Below, in pieces: positions 16,493-24,587 of a stretch of 44,079 nt of DNA. The DNA is from Myxococcales bacterium (lineage in GTDB: Bacteria; Myxococcota_A; Bradymonadia; UBA4248): the NCBI GenBank assembly GCA_004554395.1, contig SFMP01000077.1:1-44079 (forward strand), written 5' to 3'. Below the pieces are notes generated by a model. It was given only the letters and a program-made list of their open reading frames with translations, did not search any database and was not told the DNA's origin. Within the stretch, counting starts at the first letter, position 1; every line of letters begins with the position of its first letter. Both the position numbers and the translations under genes were made by a program.

Positions 16493-17596
16493 TTAGTCGT
16501 CTTCGAGGATGAGCGGCGGAAGCGCCAAGTCTTCGTCGTCGTGAATGATGCGTTCGCGCGGGGGGGCAGCCAGCGAGCCTTTGTCGATGGCAGAATTGGA
16601 GTCGGGCGCTTTGGGCTCGGTTTTGGCTTGAGCGGTGTCGGTTTTGGCTTGAGCGGTGTCGGTTTTGGCTTGGGCCGCGTCGGTTTTGGCTTGAGCGGTG
16701 TCGGTTTTGGCTTGGGCCGCGTCGGTTTTGGCTTGAGCGGTGTCGGGATTTGGCGCAGGCGGGTTATCGTCGGTGCGTGGTGCGGGTTTGGTGCTATCGA
16801 CAGTAGCGCTAGCGGGTTTGACAACGATTCGATCGAGGTCGTCGTCGGCATCGAGCAAGATGTATTGCGCCACGACGTGGCGCGATTCGAGCACGGATTC
16901 GACTTGTAGGAGCCGAGATAGCCGTTCTTTGAATCTGTCGTAGCCGAGTCGGATTTCGGTCGTTTCGGTATAGAGCGTGTAGCCGACGCCTTTATCGTAT
17001 TGGATTTCGTGGATTTTTTTATCGTATCCGAGTTTGTGCGCCAGCGCAGCGATTTCGAAGGCGCGTATGGCTTCGTGTGTTCGCTCGGCTAAGGGGTTAT
17101 CGAGTGTTACGATAGGGGCGGTCAATTCGTCGTCGTCGCGCCAATACTTGATAAATTCACCGTTTGTATCGATGAGGGACAATGAGCCGTCGTTGACAAT
17201 GCCCAAAGGCTCGTATTCGGTGATTTGTATCCTGACGGTATCGGGGAGTTTGACTTTGACGTTTGCTTTTTGCACCCAAGGTAGGGTTTCGATGGCGCTT
17301 TCGACGGCTCGGACGTCCATTTCGGCGAGGTTTGCGTCGTCGAGAGCGAATCCAAGGGCATCGAGGATGGCGTCGTCGGATTGGCGTAGGTTGCCTTGCA
17401 CGGTGATGTTTTTGGGGACAAAAGCCCCCGATTCGGCATAACTACAATAGAGCGCATAGGCGCCATAGGGAATGCCAATCGCCAACGCGCATACGATGGC
17501 GATTTTGAGCAAGGCGATGCCAAGGCTTTTCCAGCCTTGTGTATCCATTTCTAATTTAGGTTCTCGACGCCGCTTTGGACGAACATTTTTCGACAT
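16493..17596 (-). CDS. ftsQ: Cell division protein FtsQ with repeat-containing tail
   Basis: Divisome assembly protein, inner-membrane bitopic. 367 residues from MSKNVRPKRRREPK: short basic cytoplasmic tail, TM helix about 24-46 (IALLKIAIVCALAIGIPYGA), POTRA domain about 58-130 (ITVQGNLRQSDDAILDALG; LPWVQKANVKVKLPDTVRIQI), then the FtsQ beta domain. After about residue 270 comes a long periplasmic tail with six QAKTD(T/A)A repeats and an acidic end, unusual for FtsQ. The ATG at 17596 is chosen over a GTG at 17638; both lack a strong ribosome binding site. Directly upstream of ftsA. Confidence 0.9.
   Translation of the reverse strand: MSKNVRPKRRREPKLEMDTQGWKSLGIALLKIAIVCALAIGIPYGAYALYCSYAESGAFVPKNITVQGNLRQSDDAILDALGFALDDANLAEMDVRAVESAIETLPWVQKANVKVKLPDTVRIQITEYEPLGIVNDGSLSLIDTNGEFIKYWRDDDELTAPIVTLDNPLAERTHEAIRAFEIAALAHKLGYDKKIHEIQYDKGVGYTLYTETTEIRLGYDRFKERLSRLLQVESVLESRHVVAQYILLDADDDLDRIVVKPASATVDSTKPAPRTDDNPPAPNPDTAQAKTDAAQAKTDTAQAKTDAAQAKTDTAQAKTDTAQAKTEPKAPDSNSAIDKGSLAAPPRERIIHDDEDLALPPLILEDD
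16618..16743 (-). repeat. Six 21-bp tandem repeats inside ftsQ
   Basis: The 21-bp unit TCGGTTTTGGCTTGAGCGGTG is repeated six times with a GGGCCGCG variant in two units; it encodes heptads of the AQAKTDT type on the minus strand. Unit length is a multiple of three, so copy number changes keep the frame. Confidence 0.93.
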
Positions 17597-17694
17597 GTCG
17601 CATCTTTTCGAAACGATAGCGCTTTGTACCCAATGCACAAAACTGCCATCGTATTATGTCGTATATCTCATGAACGACCAAATTTTCGACCTCT

Positions 17695-18852
17695 TTAAGC
17701 ACGAATTTCGCCGAGTCTTCTTTGCATGAAGTCGACGATAATTTCCGCTCGCGCGTCCCAAGTGAGGTTTTGGGCATCTTTAGCCGCTTCGTTCGAGAGT
17801 CGATTCATGCGTTCATCGTCGTCGATGAGGGCGTTGAAACCGTTGAGTTCGGCGGCCTCGTCGTCGGGTTCGACGAGGTAGGCGTTTCGGTCGTGTTGGA
17901 GCAGCTCGGCAGTATCGGGCGCGATAGGCGCATAGATAGCGCGACCGGCGGCGATGTATGAAAATAGTTTGATGGGCAAAACGGTATTGCCCGTCTTCTG
18001 TAGCGGGCCTGCAGTCGGCGGAATGATGAGAACATCGGCAGAAAACAAGTATTTTGGGAGCGCGTCTTCGGGTTGCCAACCGATGATCTGACAATTGGCG
18101 AGGTGTTGGGCGGCGCGCGCAAACTCGCCCGATTCATCGCCCGGACCGACGAAGACGAATTCGACATCGGGGCGAGCTTGCGCCAAGCGCAAGACGTGAT
18201 CGAGCCCTTTTTTCATCGATATTCGCCCTGCATACATGGCGATTTTGGCGTCGCGCTCGAGCCCCGTCAAAGCCCGAGCCTCGCCTTTGGATAGGGCAGG
18301 CGTGTAATATCGCTTGTCGTAGCCATTGTGCGCCGTGAGCAATTTATGCGGATCGAATCCCTTCGAGATATACGCTTGGCGCGAGTATTCGGAGTGAAGG
18401 GCTATGCCCAAGAAATTGCGATCCATAAAGATGAGCCTGAAGAGCGGAATCATCGCAGCATATTGGATAGGCCAAGGGCGATATGTATCGTACATCGTCG
18501 GCATGCCCGTGCTCAAACTCGTGACAATAGCGGGAATATTGCGCGAATAGACGAGGTCGAATGTGCGGAGCTTTTTTCGCAGCAATGTCGTACACAAAAG
18601 CGGATGGACGACTTTTTCGGCAATGCGTGGACCGGGGAAAATCGAATGGATGCAGTCGAGTTTGAATGGCGCATCGATTTTGTAGTATTCGCGTAGCGCG
18701 TCGGCAGTGGGGAGATCGTCGACATTGGAAGCGGGCAAAAAGAGCGTGACTTCGCAACCGTGCCGCGACAGCGCGGCGATCGTATTGATGAGTTGCATTT
18801 GGTCGGCTTCTTTGCCAGGTAGCGGTTGATCGAAGATATAGGCGATTTTCAT
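17695..18852 (-). CDS. Glycosyltransferase family 4 protein
   Basis: 385 residues with a GT-B fold: N-terminal MKIAYIFDQPLPGKEADQM (acceptor side), and the donor-binding half with AMYAGRISMKKGLDHVLRLA, FVFVGPGDESGEF, IIGWQPEDALPKYLFSADVLIIPP and PIKLFSYIAAGRAIYAP, which stands in for the usual E-x7-E loop. Likely makes a cell-surface glycan; sugar unknown. It sits between the lipoprotein gene after murB and ftsQ, inside an otherwise division/cell-wall gene row, about 100 bp before ftsQ. Confidence 0.85.
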   Translation of the reverse strand: MKIAYIFDQPLPGKEADQMQLINTIAALSRHGCEVTLFLPASNVDDLPTADALREYYKIDAPFKLDCIHSIFPGPRIAEKVVHPLLCTTLLRKKLRTFDLVYSRNIPAIVTSLSTGMPTMYDTYRPWPIQYAAMIPLFRLIFMDRNFLGIALHSEYSRQAYISKGFDPHKLLTAHNGYDKRYYTPALSKGEARALTGLERDAKIAMYAGRISMKKGLDHVLRLAQARPDVEFVFVGPGDESGEFARAAQHLANCQIIGWQPEDALPKYLFSADVLIIPPTAGPLQKTGNTVLPIKLFSYIAAGRAIYAPIAPDTAELLQHDRNAYLVEPDDEAAELNGFNALIDDDERMNRLSNEAAKDAQNLTWDARAEIIVDFMQRRLGEIRA

Positions 18853-18899
18853 GATGTTCTCAGGGGGGGAATGATATTCGATAATGTGAATAAATATGC

Positions 18900-19598
18900 T
18901 TATTTTTTTCGTTCGATAGACTTATTTTTCCAATAATCGAAGAGCGTTTCGAGGTGTCGACGAGCCTCGGATTCTTTATCCATGGTGGCGACGTTTTCGC
19001 TTCTGAAATCGACTTGGAACGCGTCGTTTTCGGTTTTTCGTATGATGAGAAACGTCGAAACTTTCGATAAAAAGCGCGATCCGGCGATTTTCTCGCTCAC
19101 ATAAGTCCATCCGATTTGCTCGCCATTTTCGTCGAAGAAGGGCTCGATGAGTGCTGCCAAATCGAATTCGACCGAGACGATATATCGCATTTTGACGTGC
19201 ATGACGTAAGTCGTGCGTGTTTCGGACGCTTGGAGATCGCTCATGGTGATATTTTTCGTCATGTGGACGGGTCCGATGACGAGTGGATCGATGAGATCGT
19301 CATAGACATCGGCGAGCGACCCCGAAAAGACGCCCGATCCTTCGACCCAAACGCCTTCGTCGTCGGTTCCGCTTGCGATAGTTGGTGGGGTGTTGAGAGA
19401 AGTCACCGAGCTCACGTGTTTGAGAATGGGGGCAACGCTTGCGGCCGATTTGGGTTGGGGGGGCGTTTGTTGTGTGGCGTCTTGGGCGATGACGGGGATC
19501 GTATGCGATGGTTGCGCGGGTTGCGTCGTGGCGCATCCGGCTGCGCAAGCGGCAAAAGCCAATAGCGCAATGAATCGCAGAAAATTCGAGTATTGCAT
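18900..19598 (-). CDS. Putative lipoprotein with SRPBCC-like domain
   Basis: 232 residues. Signal peptide with lipobox AAGC (Cys22), then a Thr/Gln/Pro-rich linker, then a domain with GSLADVYDDLIDPLVIGPVHMTKNI and YVMHVKMRYIVSVEFDLAAL that looks like a START/SRPBCC fold; this is a guess from strand pattern. Start at 19598 (10 bp after the murB stop) gives the signal peptide directly; the longer frame overlaps murB. Probably co-transcribed with murB and the glycosyltransferase. Confidence 0.65.
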   Translation of the reverse strand: MQYSNFLRFIALLAFAACAAGCATTQPAQPSHTIPVIAQDATQQTPPQPKSAASVAPILKHVSSVTSLNTPPTIASGTDDEGVWVEGSGVFSGSLADVYDDLIDPLVIGPVHMTKNITMSDLQASETRTTYVMHVKMRYIVSVEFDLAALIEPFFDENGEQIGWTYVSEKIAGSRFLSKVSTFLIIRKTENDAFQVDFRSENVATMDKESEARRHLETLFDYWKNKSIERKK

Positions 19599-19608
19599 TC
19601 GGAATCCG

Positions 19609-20700
19609 TTATTTTGGCAAAGAAATCGGGAGTTGTTCGATTCCCGTTTTTCCGAGGTAGACGACTTCGGGCGAGAGTGTAATGTGGAATCGTTTGAAGA
19701 CGCCTTTGACGATGAGTTGAGCGAGTTCGAGGACGTCGGCGCATGAGGCATCGGAACGATTGACGATGGCTAGCGTGTGGTAGGCGCTCAGGGCAGCCCC
19801 CTTGTGAATAAATCCGCGCGTAAAATCGGATTGTTCGATGAGCCATGCCGCCGAGAGCTTCATGCCGTTTTCGGCAGGGAACATGGGCATGCTCTTGTGG
19901 TTTCGTATGATATTTGCCGCATTATGTCGTTGTGCTTCTTTTTCGCTCAAGATCGGATTGACAAAGAAGCTCCCGACGCTATGCGTATTGAAGTCGTCCG
20001 TGTCGTAGCACATGCCCTTTGATCGCCGAGTTTTGAGCACGATATGGCGCAGTTCTGTCGCCGTTTTGGGTGGCTGTGCCACCATTCGTGCGAAGTTTCG
20101 TTCGATGCATCGTCGGACGGCATCTTCGGCAACGAATGGAGGCAATCGAAGCGTGGCTCGCAATACGACGTATGGATTATTGGGCGTTTTGAGTGCCGTC
20201 GTACGATAGGCAAACGCGAGGTCTTGGGGCGTGAGCGTGACCGTTTCGAGCGATTGTTTGTGCATGGCTTGTGCCGAGACGAAGACTTCGGAGATTTCTT
20301 GTCCGTAAGCTCCGATATTTTGGACGATGGCACCGCCCAATGTGCCGGGGATTCCGCTCATGCACTCGATACCGCCACAGTTTTTTTCGCATGCGGTGGC
20401 GACGATTTCGTCGAATAATGCGCCGGCCCCAATCGTCACTAGCATGTATCCATCGTCTTGTGGGGTCCATTCGACGGAATCGTCGGCCATTTTGACGACG
20501 ACGCCATCGAATCCATCATCGGAGACGAGGAGATTGCTCCCTGCACCCAATATAAAGACGCGATCGTTTTCGGATTGGGCATCGGCAAGTGCATTGGCGA
20601 GTTGTTCGTCGTCATGGGCGTAGACGAATTTTTTGGCACACCCGCCGATATGCATCGTCGTATGTTTCGATAATGGTTCGTTGAATTCGATATTGTTCAT
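19609..20700 (-). CDS. murB: UDP-N-acetylenolpyruvoylglucosamine reductase MurB
   Basis: Second step of UDP-MurNAc synthesis: FAD/NADPH reduction of the MurA product in the cytoplasm. 363 residues with PLSKHTTMHIGG, the FAD-binding LGAGSNLLVSDDGF and GIPGTLGGAIVQNIGAYGQEI, the catalytic-serine motif SVGSFFVNP, and the C-terminal SPEVVYLG with the catalytic Glu: type I MurB. I use the ATG at 20700; a TTG two codons upstream is possible. 12 bp separate it from the pgm stop, so it belongs to the pgm transcript. Confidence 0.95.
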   Translation of the reverse strand: MNNIEFNEPLSKHTTMHIGGCAKKFVYAHDDEQLANALADAQSENDRVFILGAGSNLLVSDDGFDGVVVKMADDSVEWTPQDDGYMLVTIGAGALFDEIVATACEKNCGGIECMSGIPGTLGGAIVQNIGAYGQEISEVFVSAQAMHKQSLETVTLTPQDLAFAYRTTALKTPNNPYVVLRATLRLPPFVAEDAVRRCIERNFARMVAQPPKTATELRHIVLKTRRSKGMCYDTDDFNTHSVGSFFVNPILSEKEAQRHNAANIIRNHKSMPMFPAENGMKLSAAWLIEQSDFTRGFIHKGAALSAYHTLAIVNRSDASCADVLELAQLIVKGVFKRFHITLSPEVVYLGKTGIEQLPISLPK

Positions 20701-20712
20701 ATTCAAGTGTCT

Positions 20713-22398
20713 CTATTCGCGATCGATTGACGCATTGGAATTTGTCACGCGTGCGACGATATCGTCGGCTTGGCGTTCGATTTCGTGCAAGTGGTCTTCG
20801 CTTTTGAACGATTCAGCATAAATTTTGTAGATATCTTCGGTTCCCGAGGGACGGACGGCGAACCAACCGTTTTGCGAGCAGACTTTGAGCCCGCCGATGG
20901 GGGCGTGATTGCCTGGGGCATTGGTGAGTATGCTCACGACGGGTTCACCGGCTAGGGTATCGGCCGTGATATCGGAAGGCGAGAGTTTTCCGAGTTTTTG
21001 TCGCACAGAGGCGGGCGCGGCGGTTTCGACTCTGCCGTAGTAGGACTTTCCGAATCGCCGTTCGTGTGCTTCGTGCCGCGCTGCCGGATCGATGCCCGTC
21101 TTCGCCGTCATTTCGGCCGCTAACAAACACGGAATGATGCCGTCTTTATCGGTCGACCAAAGTCCCCCATCGAAGCGCAAGAACGATGCGCCTGCCGATT
21201 CTTCGCCGCCAAAGCCCAAGAATTTCCCAAACAAACCTTCGACGAACCATTTGAAACCGACGGGGACTTCGTAAACATCGCGCCCGATACCGGCGCAAAC
21301 CCGATCGATGAGAGCACTCGATACGAGCGTTTTTCCGACTTTGAGCGATTTTGACCATGCAGAACGCGATTCGTAGAGGTATTCGATCATGACGGCTAAG
21401 TAGTGATTGGGGTTCATGAGCCCCGACTTCGCGACGATGCCGTGACGATCGCCGTCGGGATCGTTGCCAAATCCCAGATCGAAGGAGTCTTTCAGGGCGA
21501 TGAGTGACGCCATGGCATAGGGCGATGAGCAGTCCATTCGAATCTTCCCATCGTGATCGTATGTCATAAAGCCGAATGTGTGATCGATATGGGGATACGT
21601 ATTCGTCATGTTGAGTTTGTATGTATCGGCGATGGCGTTCCAAAAGTCGAGGGTGGAACCGCCCAAAGGATGGACGCCGAGTTTGATCCCCGATTGCGCG
21701 ATGGCCGTCATATCGATGATGTTCTGGAGATCGGCGACGTAGGAAGTGACGTAATCGGTGGTGTGGACCGATGGTGGCATATTATCGTGCGACACGGCGA
21801 CGCGTCGCACGTTTTGTGCGCCTTGCGCGAGGATGTCGTTTGCGCGCGCCTCGATCCATTTGGTGATGGCGGTGTCGGCGGGCCCGCCCGTCGGCGGGTT
21901 GTATTTAAATCCGCCATAGATCGGGGGATTATGGCTAGGCGTAATGACGATGCCATCGGATCGGCTTGGGTCGGCATCGCTCAATTTGGCATTATGGCTG
22001 AGTATGGCATGGCTGATGACGGGGGTTGGCGTATAGCCGTAGTGCCCTTTATCGATCCCGGCTTGGATGACGACTTCGACGTCGTTTGCCGCCAAAACTT
22101 CGATAGCCGTCACAAAAGCGGGCTCGCTGAGCGCATGGCTATCCATTCCCAAAAAGAGAGGTCCGTTGATGTTTTCTTTTTTTCGGTATTCGGCAACGGC
22201 TTGCGAGATGGCGACGATATGCATCTCGTTGAACGAACCGCGACTTGCGACGCCACGATGTCCACTCGTTCCGAACGAGACCCGACAAGAGGAATCGGTC
22301 ATGTCGGGTTTGATCGCATAATAATCGGTGATGAGTCTTGCGACGTTAATTCTGTCGTCGAGATTGACCTTGTGACCTGCATTTTCGTGGATAGCCAT
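20713..22398 (-). CDS. pgm: Phosphoglucomutase (alpha-D-glucose phosphate-specific)
   Basis: Interconverts glucose-1-phosphate and glucose-6-phosphate, feeding UDP-glucose and envelope sugars. 561 residues; RVSFGTSGHRG near the N-terminus, the phosphoserine loop ITPSHNPPIYGGFKYN, the metal loop GNDPDGDRHGI and the sugar-binding GGEESAG fit the Pgm (E. coli pgm) type. Start at 22398 has AAAGGAA about 7 nt before it; the longer frame to 22458 has none. First gene of the murB transcript. Region 22,399-22,599 upstream is the divergent promoter region with TATATATATATAGA near 22,540. Confidence 0.95.
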   Translation of the reverse strand: MAIHENAGHKVNLDDRINVARLITDYYAIKPDMTDSSCRVSFGTSGHRGVASRGSFNEMHIVAISQAVAEYRKKENINGPLFLGMDSHALSEPAFVTAIEVLAANDVEVVIQAGIDKGHYGYTPTPVISHAILSHNAKLSDADPSRSDGIVITPSHNPPIYGGFKYNPPTGGPADTAITKWIEARANDILAQGAQNVRRVAVSHDNMPPSVHTTDYVTSYVADLQNIIDMTAIAQSGIKLGVHPLGGSTLDFWNAIADTYKLNMTNTYPHIDHTFGFMTYDHDGKIRMDCSSPYAMASLIALKDSFDLGFGNDPDGDRHGIVAKSGLMNPNHYLAVMIEYLYESRSAWSKSLKVGKTLVSSALIDRVCAGIGRDVYEVPVGFKWFVEGLFGKFLGFGGEESAGASFLRFDGGLWSTDKDGIIPCLLAAEMTAKTGIDPAARHEAHERRFGKSYYGRVETAAPASVRQKLGKLSPSDITADTLAGEPVVSILTNAPGNHAPIGGLKVCSQNGWFAVRPSGTEDIYKIYAESFKSEDHLHEIERQADDIVARVTNSNASIDRE

Positions 22399-22599
22399 AG
22401 ATTGTTCCTTTAAGCAAAACAGCGCATCACAGCCGTTATGAAGCGAATCCAAAGACACCTATTCGGAGCCGTATTATAGTAGAGGAATTGAGAATGACAA
22501 ATGCGATTTTTGAGGCGACATTTCGCCTGTACTTTCCTATATATATATAGATGGTTTGGTTGGGAGTGATGACACATGAAAAATGGAGAGAGGTAGACC

Positions 22600-24534
22600 A
22601 TGATTCGAAGAGAAACGACATCGTATCGACAATTATTGCGTCGATTTGCCATTCTGAGCGCAGTAGCGCTTTGTTTCAATGCTTGCGAAGATAGCGCCAT
22701 GACGTATCCCGATGTGAACGAACCTGGCGATTCCAATGGAGGTGACCCGTCTGACCCATCGAACCCCGATCCCGACAATGGCGACGACAAGCCAATCGAA
22801 AAATGTACCGATGAATGCTCGCAAGAGGGCAAAATGCGTTGCGATGCGCAGGGCGAATACGTTTGTGGCTATTTCGACAAAGATCCTTGTCTCGAATGGT
22901 CCGAGCCGACGCCATGCAAAGACGGTTGCCAAGGCGACCGGTGCAAATGCATCAGCGAGTGCTCGAAAGATGGCGAAATCGCATGCGATGGGACGATAGG
23001 CTATATGTTTTGCCAAGACGACGACGGCGATGGCTGTTTGCAGTGGACGACGACGACGTTTTGCGGCCCGGGGCAAGTCTGCGATTCGGAGCGCGGCGGT
23101 GGTTGCAAACCCGCTGCAACGGAGTCGTGTTCGAATGCTTGTGTTGACGGTAGCAGAGATTGCGACGGCAATGGCTGGCGCGAATGCAAAGATACGAATG
23201 GCGACGGCTGCACCGAATGGACAGAAGTCACGAACTGCAAAGGCGACGATGTTTGTAGCGGTGGGCAATGTACGCCGCCGCCAGCGACGTGTACCGATGC
23301 TTGCACGGCAGGGAGCAAAGATTGCGTTGGCAATGGCTGGCGCGAATGCAAAGATACGAACGGCGATGGCTGTACCGAATGGACAAATGCGACCGATTGC
23401 GGAAAGGGCAAAAAGTGCGATGGCGGTGCTTGCGTTGCCGCGTGTACCGATGCATGCGAAAAGGGCAAAAAGCGATGTTCGGGGAGCAAGATCCAAACGT
23501 GTGGCGATGCCAATGGCGACGGTTGCACCGAATGGACCGACGGTCAAGATTGTGAATTTGGCTGCAATGCTGGCGCATGTAAACCCAACCCCAATAGCTG
23601 GGTGCCGTCTTGCTCGGGTTCCAATTGCCCAATCGTCGTCACCGATTTTAAGAAAGTCATCGAAGGCAATACGCAAAATGGGTCGAATATCGTTTCGAAA
23701 TATGCGGGCAAATGCGAAGGCGTGAACGAAGCAGGACCTGAACAACGCTATGTCTTCAAAGTCGACGAGCCCGGAACGGTCATCATCGGCACGACAGAGC
23801 CCAAAGGCGGCGACGTCGACGTCCACCTCCTCAAAGGACTCAAGGCGGAGGATTGCCTGGCGCGTGGCGATAAGGGGCTATCGTATCACGTCGATAAGGG
23901 GATTTATTATGCCGTCGTCGATACGTATACGAGCGCATCGAATGCGGGGAGCTACAAGCTCAAGATAACGTTTTTGCCCGATTCTGGAAAATGCGGCCTC
24001 GAAACAGGCATCATGGAGCGTCGCAATCAGCCTAGCCAACTTCAGATGCCGGCGACGGGTAAAGTCGTTCAAGAAGCGCATCTCGTCACCGATAACGACC
24101 AAAAGATGCACGGCGCGAATTGGTGGCCTTCGACGTCGACCCAAGGCATTGCCGAACACGTGGCCTATTCTCAAAAATGGACGGGCGTCAAATATGGCAA
24201 CGATTGGTGCCCATCGGGCGAAGGCGGTTGCAAATTCGGACAAGGCTCGACTGGAAAAGCCGTACCTTGGAAAGCCGAGGCCTATTACGTTTGCATGTAT
24301 TGGAAGAAGAAACCCGCCCCTGGCACGCGATTCCTCGTCGTCAATCCAGTCACGGGCAAAGCCGTCGTCACCGCTGCGGGCTACGAAACTGGGCCAGGCG
24401 ATGGATCAAAAATCGGTGGCGCCGTCTACGAAGTCCATCAAAAACTCGGCACGACGCACAACGGCATACTCACTTTCGGGCAAATGCGTTCGCAAGGGCA
24501 AACATACGAATACGGCCCCATCGATTGTGAATAG
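22600..24534 (+). CDS. Cys-rich repeat lipoprotein with PPC-like and C-terminal barrel-like domain
   Basis: 644 residues. Lipobox ALCFNAC (Cys29) after a basic leader, then a Gly/Asp/Pro linker, then five Cys-rich units of about 45 residues, several ending NGDGCTEW (residues ~70-335; the DNA encoding the central ones is nearly identical). Then RYVFKVDEPGTVIIGTTEP to YKLKITF, which looks like a pre-peptidase C-terminal (PPC) domain, and a C-terminal domain with RFLVVNPVTGKAVVTAAGY that may be a double-psi barrel. Probably a surface-exposed lipoprotein; no catalytic motif assigned. GAGAGG lies 6 nt before the ATG. Faces the protease gene. Confidence 0.75.
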   Translation: MIRRETTSYRQLLRRFAILSAVALCFNACEDSAMTYPDVNEPGDSNGGDPSDPSNPDPDNGDDKPIEKCTDECSQEGKMRCDAQGEYVCGYFDKDPCLEWSEPTPCKDGCQGDRCKCISECSKDGEIACDGTIGYMFCQDDDGDGCLQWTTTTFCGPGQVCDSERGGGCKPAATESCSNACVDGSRDCDGNGWRECKDTNGDGCTEWTEVTNCKGDDVCSGGQCTPPPATCTDACTAGSKDCVGNGWRECKDTNGDGCTEWTNATDCGKGKKCDGGACVAACTDACEKGKKRCSGSKIQTCGDANGDGCTEWTDGQDCEFGCNAGACKPNPNSWVPSCSGSNCPIVVTDFKKVIEGNTQNGSNIVSKYAGKCEGVNEAGPEQRYVFKVDEPGTVIIGTTEPKGGDVDVHLLKGLKAEDCLARGDKGLSYHVDKGIYYAVVDTYTSASNAGSYKLKITFLPDSGKCGLETGIMERRNQPSQLQMPATGKVVQEAHLVTDNDQKMHGANWWPSTSTQGIAEHVAYSQKWTGVKYGNDWCPSGEGGCKFGQGSTGKAVPWKAEAYYVCMYWKKKPAPGTRFLVVNPVTGKAVVTAAGYETGPGDGSKIGGAVYEVHQKLGTTHNGILTFGQMRSQGQTYEYGPIDCE

Positions 24535-24536
24535 TT

Positions 24537-24568
24537 ATTCCTGCCTCTACGACGGGTAGAGGCGGAAT
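24537..24568. terminator. Bidirectional hairpin terminator
   Basis: ATTCC pairs with GGAAT and GCCTCTAC with GTAGAGGC around a five-base loop, one T left out. It starts 3 bp after the stop at 24534 and lies between two convergent genes. Only short A/T runs follow. Confidence 0.65.
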
Positions 24569-24587
24569 GGAATAAAAGTCATAAAAT

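Noticed and set aside
16462..16851. Long N-terminal extension of ftsA rich in Lys-Pro repeats
   Set aside because: It is the ftsQ tail repeat read in another frame; ftsA has a proper start at 16461 with GGAGG.
22633..23826. 397-codon minus-strand frame opposite the Cys-rich lipoprotein
   Set aside because: An antisense shadow of the repeat-coding plus strand; Ala/Ile/Phe-rich with no domain, while the plus strand has a signal peptide and repeats.
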